Below the pieces are notes generated by a model. It did no database searches and had not been told where the DNA came from. It saw only the letters and a program-made list of their open reading frames with translations. From G963674505 sp964575975 (GTDB lineage: Bacteria > Desulfobacterota > Desulfobacteria > Desulfobacterales > SKZT01), in contig CAZNTU010000280.1 in NCBI GenBank assembly GCA_964575975.1, forward strand, positions 1 through 6,664: a stretch of DNA of 6,664 bases, in the 5' to 3' direction. The position numbers and the translations under genes were made by a program. Numbering within the stretch: the first letter of the stretch is position 1; each line of letters opens with the position of its first letter. Below are positions 1 to 6,039 of this stretch, one piece after another.

Positions 1-2
1 TC

Positions 3-284
3 GGCGTGAACAGGCTGTTCGAGGAGGACATCAGGCCGAACAACAAATCCGGCGTCACCGGCGTGTTCTACACCGAATACTGGAAGAGGTACAAGGTCAG
101 GGGCAGGTGGTACAGAAGCTTCAAACGGCACTGGGTGGCCGCCTGGTGCGAGGACAAGAAAAAGCTGCGCAAAAAGTTTCCCGTCGGCAAGTACGGTTAC
201 GAGGAGGCCCGCAGGCTGGCCGTGGAGCACCGGAAGAAAATGGAATCCGAGCTAAAGCGGCTGAAGTCGCCGTCCGGAAAATGA
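3..284 (+). CDS. AP2-domain DNA-binding protein, 5' end beyond the window
   Basis: A small basic protein, very rich in Lys and Arg. The reading frame is open to the left edge. A GTG at position 6 could start it, but too little upstream sequence is present to test for a ribosome binding site, so the true start is probably outside. Counting from that GTG, residues 12-22 (NNKSGVTGVFY) match the opening of bacterial and phage AP2/ERF-type domains. They are followed by aromatic/basic strands (W43, W47, K51-K57, F58) and the closing helix (YEEARRLAVEHRKKME, about 65-80), the usual AP2 order. Bacterial AP2 domains are known mostly as DNA-binding modules of HNH homing endonucleases, integrases and small stand-alone proteins. 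No nuclease motif lies in the visible part. It could be the tail of such an enzyme or a stand-alone binder. No terminator is visible after the stop. Confidence 0.7.
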   Translation, partial: GVNRLFEEDIRPNNKSGVTGVFYTEYWKRYKVRGRWYRSFKRHWVAAWCEDKKKLRKKFPVGKYGYEEARRLAVEHRKKMESELKRLKSPSGK

Positions 285-328
285 CTGGAGCGGAAATGTG
301 AAACTGTCATTGGGGATCAGAGAGTGTC

Positions 329-414
329 CGGTTTCGCCGAGGCCTCCGCCCGGGGACCGGCGCCAAGCGCCCGCATGATCGCCCAGGTTTGCGCTCCGGA
401 GGCGGAGACCTCCG
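329..414. repeat. Dispersed ~85-nt structured repeat, copy A
   Basis: This stretch recurs as a diverged direct copy at 5862-5949. The ungapped core (337-383 against 5873-5919) matches at 40 of 47 positions, flanked by further similarity with one 3-nt and one 1-nt length difference. It ends in an inverted repeat, CGGAGG / CCTCCG, with a 6-nt loop (397-414); the corresponding hairpin is also present in copy B. It lies 45 nt after the AP2 gene stop, outside any gene I support. It may be a REP-like palindromic element, a structured RNA, or the remnant of a duplicated coding segment. Confidence 0.6.
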
Positions 415-698
415 CGCGGATCGCGGCGACCTCAAGGAGCGCCAGGTCGATTCATGAATACGCCTATAGGAACAATTGGCCTCCGAAAACGAATAATGGC
501 ATGGCCGGAGCGAGAATTGCCGGGGTGATCGAGTACGGGTCCGCTTTGAGATCCGGATGCATTCGGCGGGGAACGTGCGTTTTTTGCCCGAAGATGTTAA
601 CCTCGAAGTCGGATCAAAAATCGACCGGCTATTCAAACCAACGGACAATCGAGTCTGTGGCCAGGTCAGAAAAGACCGCGAAATTCCACGAAAGGATC

Positions 699-705
699 GG
701 AAGGG
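699..705 (+). promoter_or_regulatory. Ribosome binding site of the radical SAM-like gene
   Basis: GGAAGGG, 11 nt before the ATG at 717. The spacing is somewhat long, but it is the best match nearby. The next ATG, at 726, has only GGGA 3 nt upstream. This site favours 717 over the far upstream GTG at 324. Confidence 0.45.
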
Positions 706-716
706 AAAAGAAACGA

Positions 717-1400
717 ATGGGAAACATGTACGACGAAGCCAAAACCTGGAACGCGTTCGTCGGATGCGAGTTCGATTGTCTCTATTGCGTGCCTTCGTTC
801 AAGGCGCAGGCCAGGCGGCAAAGGCGAAACTGCGGGCTGTGCTACGACTACGCGCCCCATTTCCACGAGGAGCGGCTGGGAAGAATCCCCAACTCCAGGA
901 TCGTTTTCGTTTGCGGCTGTTCGGACGTTTCCTTCGCGCCCGAGGACGCGCTCCGGAAAATAATCCGGACCGTAAGGGAGCGAGGGAAGCCGGATCAAAT
1001 CTTCTATTTTCAAAGCAAGCGCCCGGAGTGCTTCGAACCGTACCTGGGGGAGCTTCCGGAAAACGCCGTGCTGGTGACGACCCTTGAGACGAACCGCGCC
1101 GAAGGATACCCGGCCGTAAGCAAGGCGCCAGCGCCGCCGGTCCGGTTCGATCAGTTCAAGGCGCTGGACTGGCCCCGGAAGGTATTGACCCTGGAGCCGC
1201 TCTTGAAGTTCGACTGCGGCGAGCTGGTGGAAATGGTGCGAGGGATCGATCCGGAATACGTTTGGCTGGGTCTCAACTCGAAGCGAAGGGCCGCCGCGTT
1301 GAAGGCGTTGCCGGAGCCTTCGGCCGAGGAATTCTGGAAGCTTCGCGAATCGTTGGCCTCGTTCGTGGATGTAAGGCTTAAAACGATACCGGAACTATAA
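717..1400 (+). CDS. Radical SAM-type iron-sulfur protein, DUF5131/Gp37-Gp68-like
   Basis: Protein of 227 residues from the ATG at 717. Near the N-terminus, KTWNAFVGCEFDCLYC (residues 9-24) contains C17-x3-C21-x2-C24, the cluster that binds a [4Fe-4S] and S-adenosylmethionine in radical SAM enzymes. The lead-in (TWN-x-F-x-GC) resembles the DUF5131 family, which includes phage Gp37/Gp68-like proteins. A second pair, C39-x2-C42, is followed by PHFHEER (47-53). Later segments fit alternating strands of a TIM-barrel-like fold: IVFVCGCSDVSFAP (62-75), IFYFQSKRP (95-103), AVLVTTLETNR (117-127), VLTLEPLLKFD (156-166) and YVWLGLNSK (181-189). No signal peptide or membrane segment is seen, so it is probably cytoplasmic. 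The reaction is unknown. A longer start at GTG 324 would add 131 residues without recognisable homology. It stands alone between the AP2 gene and a convergent MORN gene. Confidence 0.85.
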   Translation: MGNMYDEAKTWNAFVGCEFDCLYCVPSFKAQARRQRRNCGLCYDYAPHFHEERLGRIPNSRIVFVCGCSDVSFAPEDALRKIIRTVRERGKPDQIFYFQSKRPECFEPYLGELPENAVLVTTLETNRAEGYPAVSKAPAPPVRFDQFKALDWPRKVLTLEPLLKFDCGELVEMVRGIDPEYVWLGLNSKRRAAALKALPEPSAEEFWKLRESLASFVDVRLKTIPEL

Positions 1401-1411
1401 ACAGGGAAGAA

Positions 1412-1437
1412 GGGCGGGACTCCGATTGTTCCCGCCC
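1412..1437 (+). terminator. GC-rich hairpin after the radical SAM-like gene
   Basis: Perfect 8-bp stem, GGGCGGGA (1412-1419) with TCCCGCCC (1430-1437), and a 10-nt loop, starting 11 nt after the stop codon. No T-tract follows on the + strand, so it is not a textbook intrinsic terminator. It may instead protect the 3' end or act weakly. Position and strength suggest it belongs to this gene. Confidence 0.45.
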
Positions 1438-1503
1438 GTCAATTCGAAACCAGGCACAATAATTTTTGGCGTTGGATTGGACGAACCGAACCGACCTGAC
1501 CTT

Positions 1504-1543
1504 GGAAAAAGAGATCCGGAGCCGCTTCGAAGGATTTCGGATC
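1504..1543 (-). terminator. Intrinsic terminator of the MORN-repeat gene
   Basis: Read on the - strand, the arms GATCCG and CGGATC (1538-1543 and 1513-1518), extended by several weaker pairs, form a hairpin followed at once by TCTTTTT (1512-1506). It begins 34 nt after the TAA at 1577-1579, which supports that frameshifted stop as the original end of the MORN gene. It faces the radical SAM gene, as expected for convergent genes. Confidence 0.6.
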
Positions 1544-1576
1544 GCGTGCGGTCCCCCTCCGGACCCGCCTTCAGTG

Positions 1577-2258
1577 TTATGATCGTTTAAAAATTTCTTT
1601 AAACGAAAAACGACCGACTTCTTCGATTCTTTTAAAAAATCCCGTTTTGACAACGATGGCGCCGTTCTCGATGCGGGCGGCCGCGCCTGAATCTCGCGCG
1701 TCCAAAAAAAATTTGCCTTTCGCCGTCCAGCCACTTGCCTTCGAAGCGGGTTCCGCCGCCAAATAGAATCTTGCCTTGTCCTTTGGGCTCGCTGCGCTTA
1801 AATCGACCGTAAAAGATTGTTCCGTCGTCCAGGGTCAGCCTGCCTTGCCCATGGAGCATGCCGTTGCCGAAGCGACCTTCGTAGATCCACGCGCCACGTC
1901 TCGTCAGGACGCCCTTCCCCTTCCATTTGCCAAAAAACCAGCCGCCATCGTACGCCAAGCCGTCAGAATGCGTTGCCGCGCCCCTTCCGTGCCGCTGGAA
2001 AAGGAATTTGCCGCCGTTGTACGATTTAACTTTGTTCTGAACGAGAGGCGGAGTTTTCGGTTTGCGTGCGCTTGAGCCAAAATTCGAGGTTCCGCCAGGG
2101 GCTTTGGGCTGCTTCGGCGGGTCCGTTTTCCAAATCCCGCCAAACAAGCAGTAAGGGCACGGGTCCGCAACCCATCTGTCTTCGGCCCCGTACTTGGCAA
2201 TGTGCATGGTGGTTCCTTTGTTTGTGCCACCGCAGTGAGGACATGTTTCATAGCCCAT
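1577..2258 (-). pseudogene. Zinc-ribbon MORN-repeat protein, frameshifted near its 3' end
   Basis: The start is the ATG at 2258-2256, behind a good AAGGAAA site. The protein opens with a zinc ribbon: C6-x2-C9 and C34-x2-C37 (CPHCGG ... CPYC). A Pro/Lys-rich linker follows, then about four MORN units (YDGGWFFGKWKGKG; YEGRFGNGMLHGQG; FYGRFKRSEPKGQG; FEGKWLDGE). MORN repeats form beta-hairpin rods linked to lipid or protein binding; this protein's partner is unknown. The frame breaks in the fourth unit, at about 1717-1724. Staying in frame gives an Arg-rich tail ending at 1632, whereas shifting frame gives KGKFFLDARDSG and a sensible C-terminus ending at the TAA at 1577, just before the terminator. 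Loss of two A residues, or gain of one base, would explain it. A T8 homopolymer (minus strand) lies within a few nt, so sequencing error or programmed slippage is possible, and the gene may be intact in life. No signal peptide is seen. Confidence 0.8.
1583..1606. repeat. 9-bp perfect inverted repeat at the 3' end of the MORN gene
   Basis: Arms TCGTTTAAA (1583-1591) and TTTAAACGA (1598-1606) with a 6-nt AT-rich spacer. It lies in the last codons of the shifted MORN frame (FKEIFKR), just before the stop and the terminator. It may form a 3' hairpin in the transcript or be chance in AT-rich codons. Confidence 0.4.
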
Positions 2259-2264
2259 GGTCAG

Positions 2265-2273
2265 TTTCCTTTC
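2265..2273 (-). promoter_or_regulatory. Ribosome binding site of the MORN gene
   Basis: On the - strand the sequence reads GAAAGGAAACTGACC then ATG (start at 2258). AAGGA with this spacing sets the start here rather than at the in-frame ATG 48 codons upstream (2402), whose extra residues are Ser/Asn-rich and match nothing I know. Confidence 0.55.
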
Positions 2274-2324
2274 AAATTCGTAAAAGCCGGCGGTATTGTT
2301 CGCCGAAAATTGTCGTTTCACTGA

Positions 2325-2353
2325 ACTATCGAAGGATTCTATCCGATTTTCAA
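2325..2353 (-). promoter_or_regulatory. Possible sigma-70 promoter of the MORN gene
   Basis: On the - strand TTGAAA (2353-2348) is followed after exactly 17 nt by GATAGT (2330-2325), a 4-of-6 match to the -10 consensus, about 67 nt before the start codon. The -35 box lies inside a perfect 15-bp palindrome (CGATTTT-C-AAAATCG, 2344-2358), a plausible repressor site. This is inferred from sequence alone. Confidence 0.3.
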
Positions 2354-2402
2354 AATCGTTTTTATAACTTCGAGTCGCCGGCGAAGACGATGCTGACTTC
2401 AT

Positions 2403-3324
2403 GCGGCCTTCCGGACTTCACGAAACCAGCTATGAGCAAGAGCGTTCGAAACGAAACAAAAAAAAATTTTACATCTCTGCGGGCCGCTATCCCCGAACTT
2501 GGATTTTCGATAGAGGATCTCCCTACCGGGCTACAGCAGTGGGGGGTGGCGCTGTCCTTGCCCCAGACCGTTTCGGACTGGGATAGACGCGTCTGCGATG
2601 GCCGATGCCAGTGGTCCAGTGAAATCTTGGCGAGTGCAAGAACATCGACAGCCGGATAATCACGGAACCTGCCGCTTTGATAAAAAATGGATATGTGCAG
2701 GGCGCTGGAACAGGATTCATGGGTGATCGGAAAGGATTTAGCAAGCACGGTGCGCAATGTTGGGGGACTGAAACTCAGGCCTACGGATCGCATCCGGCCT
2801 TGATCTCGATTCTGTGTTCTCGCCTCATTCGTATCGCACGAAATCGCTACATTATGCCGGAAAAACATGCCGTAGTCGCTATTGTTCTAACATCAAAAGT
2901 TAAGCGGGGCGGATCGAAAATATCACGGCTGTGTGGCCTATCAAAGATGCAAACTCTGGGGACGAAAAAACGCATAAGTTCGGCCATTTTTTAAGAGAGA
3001 TAGAGAAGCAGGTAAAATCCCGGCACCATCGAAACCTTATTTGTTTGAGGATCAAAAATTTTTTTGAATAAGAGCGATCTTGTACGATAACTGCGAGCAA
3101 AGATAGTCGGGATCGTCTGTTATCCGGGATTTTGTTGAAAAATGAATGCCGCAGGCAAAAAATGGTTATGAAGATGCCGTCCAATATATTGACAGGAACC
3201 GTCGATCGCTCGTTAGGTGGAAGCAGGCTGTGCCATAGGAAACATATCAGCGAGCATCTACCTAAGACCATCTTTTGCCTACGCAGAAATCATTCCGCTA
3301 ATTGGTGATTTAAAGGAGACAAAC
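2403..3324. other. About 0.9 kb with no gene I can defend
   Basis: Several mid-length reading frames cross this stretch on both strands, but none has a recognisable domain or a convincing ribosome binding site. The most protein-like is + strand 2432-2659 (75 codons from an ATG, containing LGFSIEDLPTGLQQWG), which lacks a Shine-Dalgarno sequence. Protein-like fragments in different frames around 2600-2900 may be remnants of decayed genes. From about 2850 the DNA becomes AT-rich, as is common in promoter regions. A TTGACA at 3189-3194 has no good -10 box 16-18 nt downstream. Confidence 0.5.
3312..3318 (+). promoter_or_regulatory. Ribosome binding site fixing a GTG start for trehalase
   Basis: AAAGGAG, ending 6 nt before the GTG at 3325: a near-ideal site. 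The nearest in-frame ATG (3337) is 18 nt away from it, and the upstream ATG at 3217 would add 36 residues with no site of its own. GTG 3325 is therefore the likely start. Confidence 0.75.
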
Positions 3325-5276
3325 GTGGAGACAAAGATGCCGTGGGAGATCTTAATCAAAGGCCCGTTGTTCGAAGCTGTCCAGTCGTTGCGATTGTTTA
3401 AGGATTCGAAAACATTTCCTGACATGATTCCCAAAAAATTGGACAACAACAAAAAAATTGAAAACTTTGTGGAAATCTGTCAGACAAATTTGCTTAACCC
3501 ATTCAGCAACTTTCGAAAAGGATTGGAAGATCTTCATCCAAAATACGACTATGATAAATTTATACCTGTGACAGGTTTAGGAGAGGGGATTATCTCATTC
3601 CGTAGCCGTCTAAACGACTTTATTGACGAAAACTTCCAAGGTCGTTCCGAAGAGGCGACATCGACCAATGGTATACCGCAGGAACCCACGAGCAGCATGG
3701 AGTCCTACATCGACAGCGTCTGGGCCGTACTCAAGCGAGACAGAAGAAACCTCCCCGAGGAGATGTTCAATGGCACGCTGGTCAAGCTGGATTTCCCCTA
3801 TGTGGTGGCGGGAGGAAGATTCGACGAGGTTTATTACTGGGATGCATATTTTACCGGAGAGGGGCTAGTCCTCTCGGGTTACTTGGACCTGTTCGATTGC
3901 ATGGTCAAGAATTACGCGACATCCATCGATAAACACGGGTTCGTTCCAAACGGAAATCGCAGGTATTACGAGACTCGTTCGCAGCCTCCCTTCTTCTGTT
4001 CCATGGTCGATCTGCTGGTACGCATGAAAGGTCTCGAGTATGTGAAGAAGGCGCGTATTGAATATGAGCAGGGGAAAGAGATCGGCTACATCGACATGGT
4101 TGCGAAAGAGTACGAGTTCTGGTTGGGCGGGGAGGTGAAGACGAATGGCAATGCGAAGAATGAACGTAGCGTGAGTCTCGATGACGAACACGATAAAGAA
4201 CTCGATGACGAACACGATAAAAAACTTGNNNNNNNNNNNNNNNNNNNNNNNNNNNNNNNNNNNNNNNNNNNNNNNNNNNNNNNNNNNNNNNNNNNNNNNN
4301 NNNNNNNNNNNNNNNNNNNNNNNNNNNNGATGACGAACACGATAAAAAACTTGTTCTCAGCAGGTACTGGGACCACTACTGTGACCCAACGCTCTCACCA
4401 GATGTGCAGCCCAGGCCGGAGGCCTATCACGAAGACATCGCTAAATTTGCGCACACTAACAAGCACATGCCACAAGACGCTTCAATTTTCTTCCGTCATA
4501 TCCGTGCCGCCGCAGAATCAGGATGGGACTTTTCCAGCAGGTGGTTCATGTGCGAACCCGAGAGGGAGGGCGGGGTCGAGAGAGGGATTGCCAAAATTCG
4601 TACGACGGAAATTCTGCCGGTGGACCTGAATGCCCTGTTGTTTGGCATGGAGAAGAAGTTATACAAGTGGACTGGCGAACCGAAATACAAGGAGGCTGCA
4701 AAGCGGCGCAAGGAAGCGATTATCAAATATTTCTGGAACGATGAACTGGGCTGGTTCTTCGACTATTGGTACGGTGATGGAAGCGAGAATTTTGAAGGTA
4801 GCCGGACGGATGTCTGGAGTCTTGCTGGAGCTTATCCCCTATTCACGGAACTCTTCGATCCCAATGAGCAGGATGAAATGGACAAGGTTGCCAAAATTGT
4901 CAGAGCGATCCGCGAGAAATTCTTAAGACCGGGCGGCGTTGTGACCACACTGCTGAAGACCGGCGAACAGTGGGACTGCCCGAACGGATGGGCACCATTG
5001 CAGTGGATCGTCGTGCGGGGCCTTCTAAATTACGGGGAGCGAGATCTCGCGTTCGATATCGCAAAGCGCTTCGTTGCCTGTGTGGGGAGGACTTACAAGA
5101 AAAGGGGCCATATCATGGAGAAATACAATGTTTGCGAACCAGATGTGATCGCCGGCGGGGGCGAGTATATCGTTCAACATGGCTTCGGCTGGACCAACGG
5201 CATTGTCAAGGCTCTCATCAACGAGTTCCGTGTTGATATGGAGAAAGATGATGAGCTAAGAGTTTATCTTGGATAA
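3325..5276 (+). CDS. Trehalase (GH37), interrupted by a 100-N assembly gap
   Basis: Hydrolyses alpha,alpha-trehalose to two glucose molecules. No signal peptide is seen from the GTG start, so it is probably cytoplasmic, like TreF. Family landmarks run in order: LFEAVQSLRLFKDSKTFPD at the N-terminus; signature 1, GGRFDEVYYWDAYF (from residue 163, with Ala replacing the usual Pro just before it); GFVPNGNRRYYETRSQPPFF; PRPEAYHEDI; ESGWDFSSRW with the catalytic Asp (codon 4527-4529); signature 2, QWDCPNGWAPLQW (from 4968); and AGGGEYIVQHGFGWTNG with the catalytic Glu (codon 5163-5165). Before the gap there are 301 codons, after it 315 plus the stop. That is at least 616 residues, against about 550-565 for the E. 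coli enzymes. Part of the excess lies in residues about 40-130 and part in tandem LDDEHDKK units at the gap. Both halves read cleanly up to the repeat, so I call one intact gene. It stands alone, with no trehalose transporter or phosphotrehalase nearby. Confidence 0.93.
4177..4352 (+). repeat. In-frame 24-nt tandem repeat inside trehalase, spanning the assembly gap
   Basis: Two full units are visible before the gap (4177-4200 and 4201-4224), encoding LDDEHDKE and LDDEHDKK. A third begins at 4225, and the end of a final unit (DDEHDKK, 4329-4349) follows the gap. The units are nearly identical in DNA, differing at AAAGAA/AAAAAA and CTC/CTT. The repeat sits where E. coli trehalase has a short loop (KRVVKLQDGTLLNRYW), between the EYEFW segment and LSRYWDH. 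A single unit would already fit that loop, so the others look like later expansion. Copy number is hidden by the gap. Confidence 0.9.
4229..4328. other. Assembly gap of 100 N
   Basis: Exactly 100 unknown bases between copies of the same 24-nt repeat. Taken literally the gap would shift the trehalase frame by two bases; a gap of 24n-1 bases (23, 47, 71, 95, 119 and so on) would keep both the repeat phase and the frame. The length is therefore most likely a placeholder. Confidence 0.95.
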
Positions 5277-5578
5277 TCGCTCTGGTTGGCACTGGCGGGA
5301 AGAGTTTCATTGGTCGAGGGGCAGGGGACGTTCACAGGAATTCTCGATTCGCAGTCGTAGACGAGGAGGGGATTTCCCGGAAGCGCCCGTAGTTGATCAA
5401 GCGAAGCTTCTCCTTTATCCGGTAGTGGGTCGAATAGGTTGACGGATCGGTTTTTTCCCTTTCTGCGAAAGTTCCGCATCCTTCTCCAACCGATACCCGT
5501 TAAAATGTCAATAATCGGCCGGAGTCAGTCTTCGACCGTTCCCCCGGAGCCGTGAATCCGCATCGAAATACAGGGCAA

Positions 5579-5600
5579 TGTAGCGAATTCAATCGCTACA
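5579..5600. repeat. Perfect 8-bp inverted repeat TGTAGCGA / TCGCTACA
   Basis: The arms at 5579-5586 and 5593-5600 are separated by a 6-nt spacer (ATTCAA). Neither strand has a T-tract next to it, so it is not an obvious terminator. It could be an operator or a small hairpin; no gene nearby explains it. Confidence 0.45.
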
Positions 5601-5652
5601 AAATATCCTAAAACGATGAATCAGCCTTGACCGTTAAAAGGAACAGACGCAA

Positions 5653-5690
5653 AAAAATGGCGGAGCTTCGCGAGAGACTCCGCCATTTTT
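5653..5690. terminator. Strong bidirectional intrinsic terminator
   Basis: A perfect 13-bp stem, AAAAATGGCGGAG (5653-5665) with CTCCGCCATTTTT (5678-5690), and a 12-nt loop. The A-rich and T-rich outer ends give each strand a T-tract, so it can stop transcription from both sides. It lies about 375 nt after the trehalase stop and about 350 nt after the nuclease gene stop, so it can serve both convergent units, or an unrecognised transcript ending here. Confidence 0.8.
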
Positions 5691-5861
5691 ATTCCTTGAC
5701 CACCAGGTTATCTTCAGCCTGTGACTCGAAGCCTCGCCTTTATAGTTTTACCCTTCATCCCTGGACGTCGATCCCCAGATCGCATCCGAGGGCCTTGTCG
5801 GGATTCTCGCACTCGAAGTTCCTGTTGCGGGTGTCGGCGTGGCCTTCTTCCCGTTCCTGGT

Positions 5862-5949
5862 CGGTTTCGATGCCGAGGCTTTCGCCTGGGGACCGGCGCT
5901 AAGCGATCGCATGATCGCGCAATATTCGCTCCGGAGACTGAGGCCTCCG
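5862..5949. repeat. Dispersed ~85-nt structured repeat, copy B
   Basis: Diverged direct copy of 329-414. The longest shared exact stretches are GGGGACCGGCGC and CGCATGATCGC. It keeps the terminal hairpin as CGGAG (5932-5936) / CTCCG (5945-5949). It lies about 90 nt downstream of the HNH nuclease gene stop. The two copies have the same orientation on the + strand but opposite orientation to their neighbouring genes (AP2 on +, nuclease on -). Confidence 0.6.
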
Positions 5950-6039
5950 ATTGTTCCCTCCGATTGAAGCGGACAAAAAGAGTCTCGGACATATATCCTT
6001 CCAGTCCACCACGTACCGAAAAGCTTAGGCGCCGCTATT

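Larger units (their letters stand above)
285..716. other. Gene-free stretch between the AP2 gene and the radical SAM gene
   Basis: About 430 nt. The + strand frame of the radical SAM gene stays open back to a GTG at 324, but those extra 131 residues are Ala/Arg/Ser-rich, run through repeat copy A and have no recognisable domain, so I treat them as untranslated. Apart from the repeat and the ribosome binding site at 699-705, I see no convincing promoter or terminator. Confidence 0.5.
5277..6039. other. Gene-free stretch between trehalase and the HNH nuclease gene
   Basis: About 760 nt. It holds an inverted repeat (5579-5600), a strong bidirectional terminator (5653-5690), repeat copy B (5862-5949) and a short direct repeat (5944-5966). 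Reading frames here (for example - strand 5479-5264, 71 codons, and both strands across 5714-6000) have no recognisable domain and look like chance or remnants. Confidence 0.55.

Noticed and set aside
2362..2868. 168-codon - strand reading frame
   Set aside because: Ser/Arg-rich, no domain, no ribosome binding site; overlaps other equally weak frames on both strands.
3189..3217. TTGACA as a -35 box for trehalase
   Set aside because: Sequences 16-18 nt downstream (GTTAGG and neighbours) do not resemble a -10 box.
2900..3271. 123-codon - strand reading frame upstream of trehalase
   Set aside because: Lies in AT-rich DNA, has no ribosome binding site and no domain, and overlaps the trehalase leader.
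4177..4352. CRISPR-like array
   Set aside because: Units are contiguous, 24 nt, without spacers and in the trehalase frame, so this is a coding tandem repeat.
5264..5479. 71-codon - strand reading frame overlapping the trehalase 3' end
   Set aside because: GGAGAAGG sits almost against the ATG, but the protein has no recognisable motif and runs into the trehalase coding end.
5714..5992. 92-codon - strand reading frame ending just before the bidirectional terminator
   Set aside because: Arg/Pro-rich composition typical of an out-of-frame GC-rich reading; it crosses repeat copy B. The position before a terminator is suggestive but not enough.
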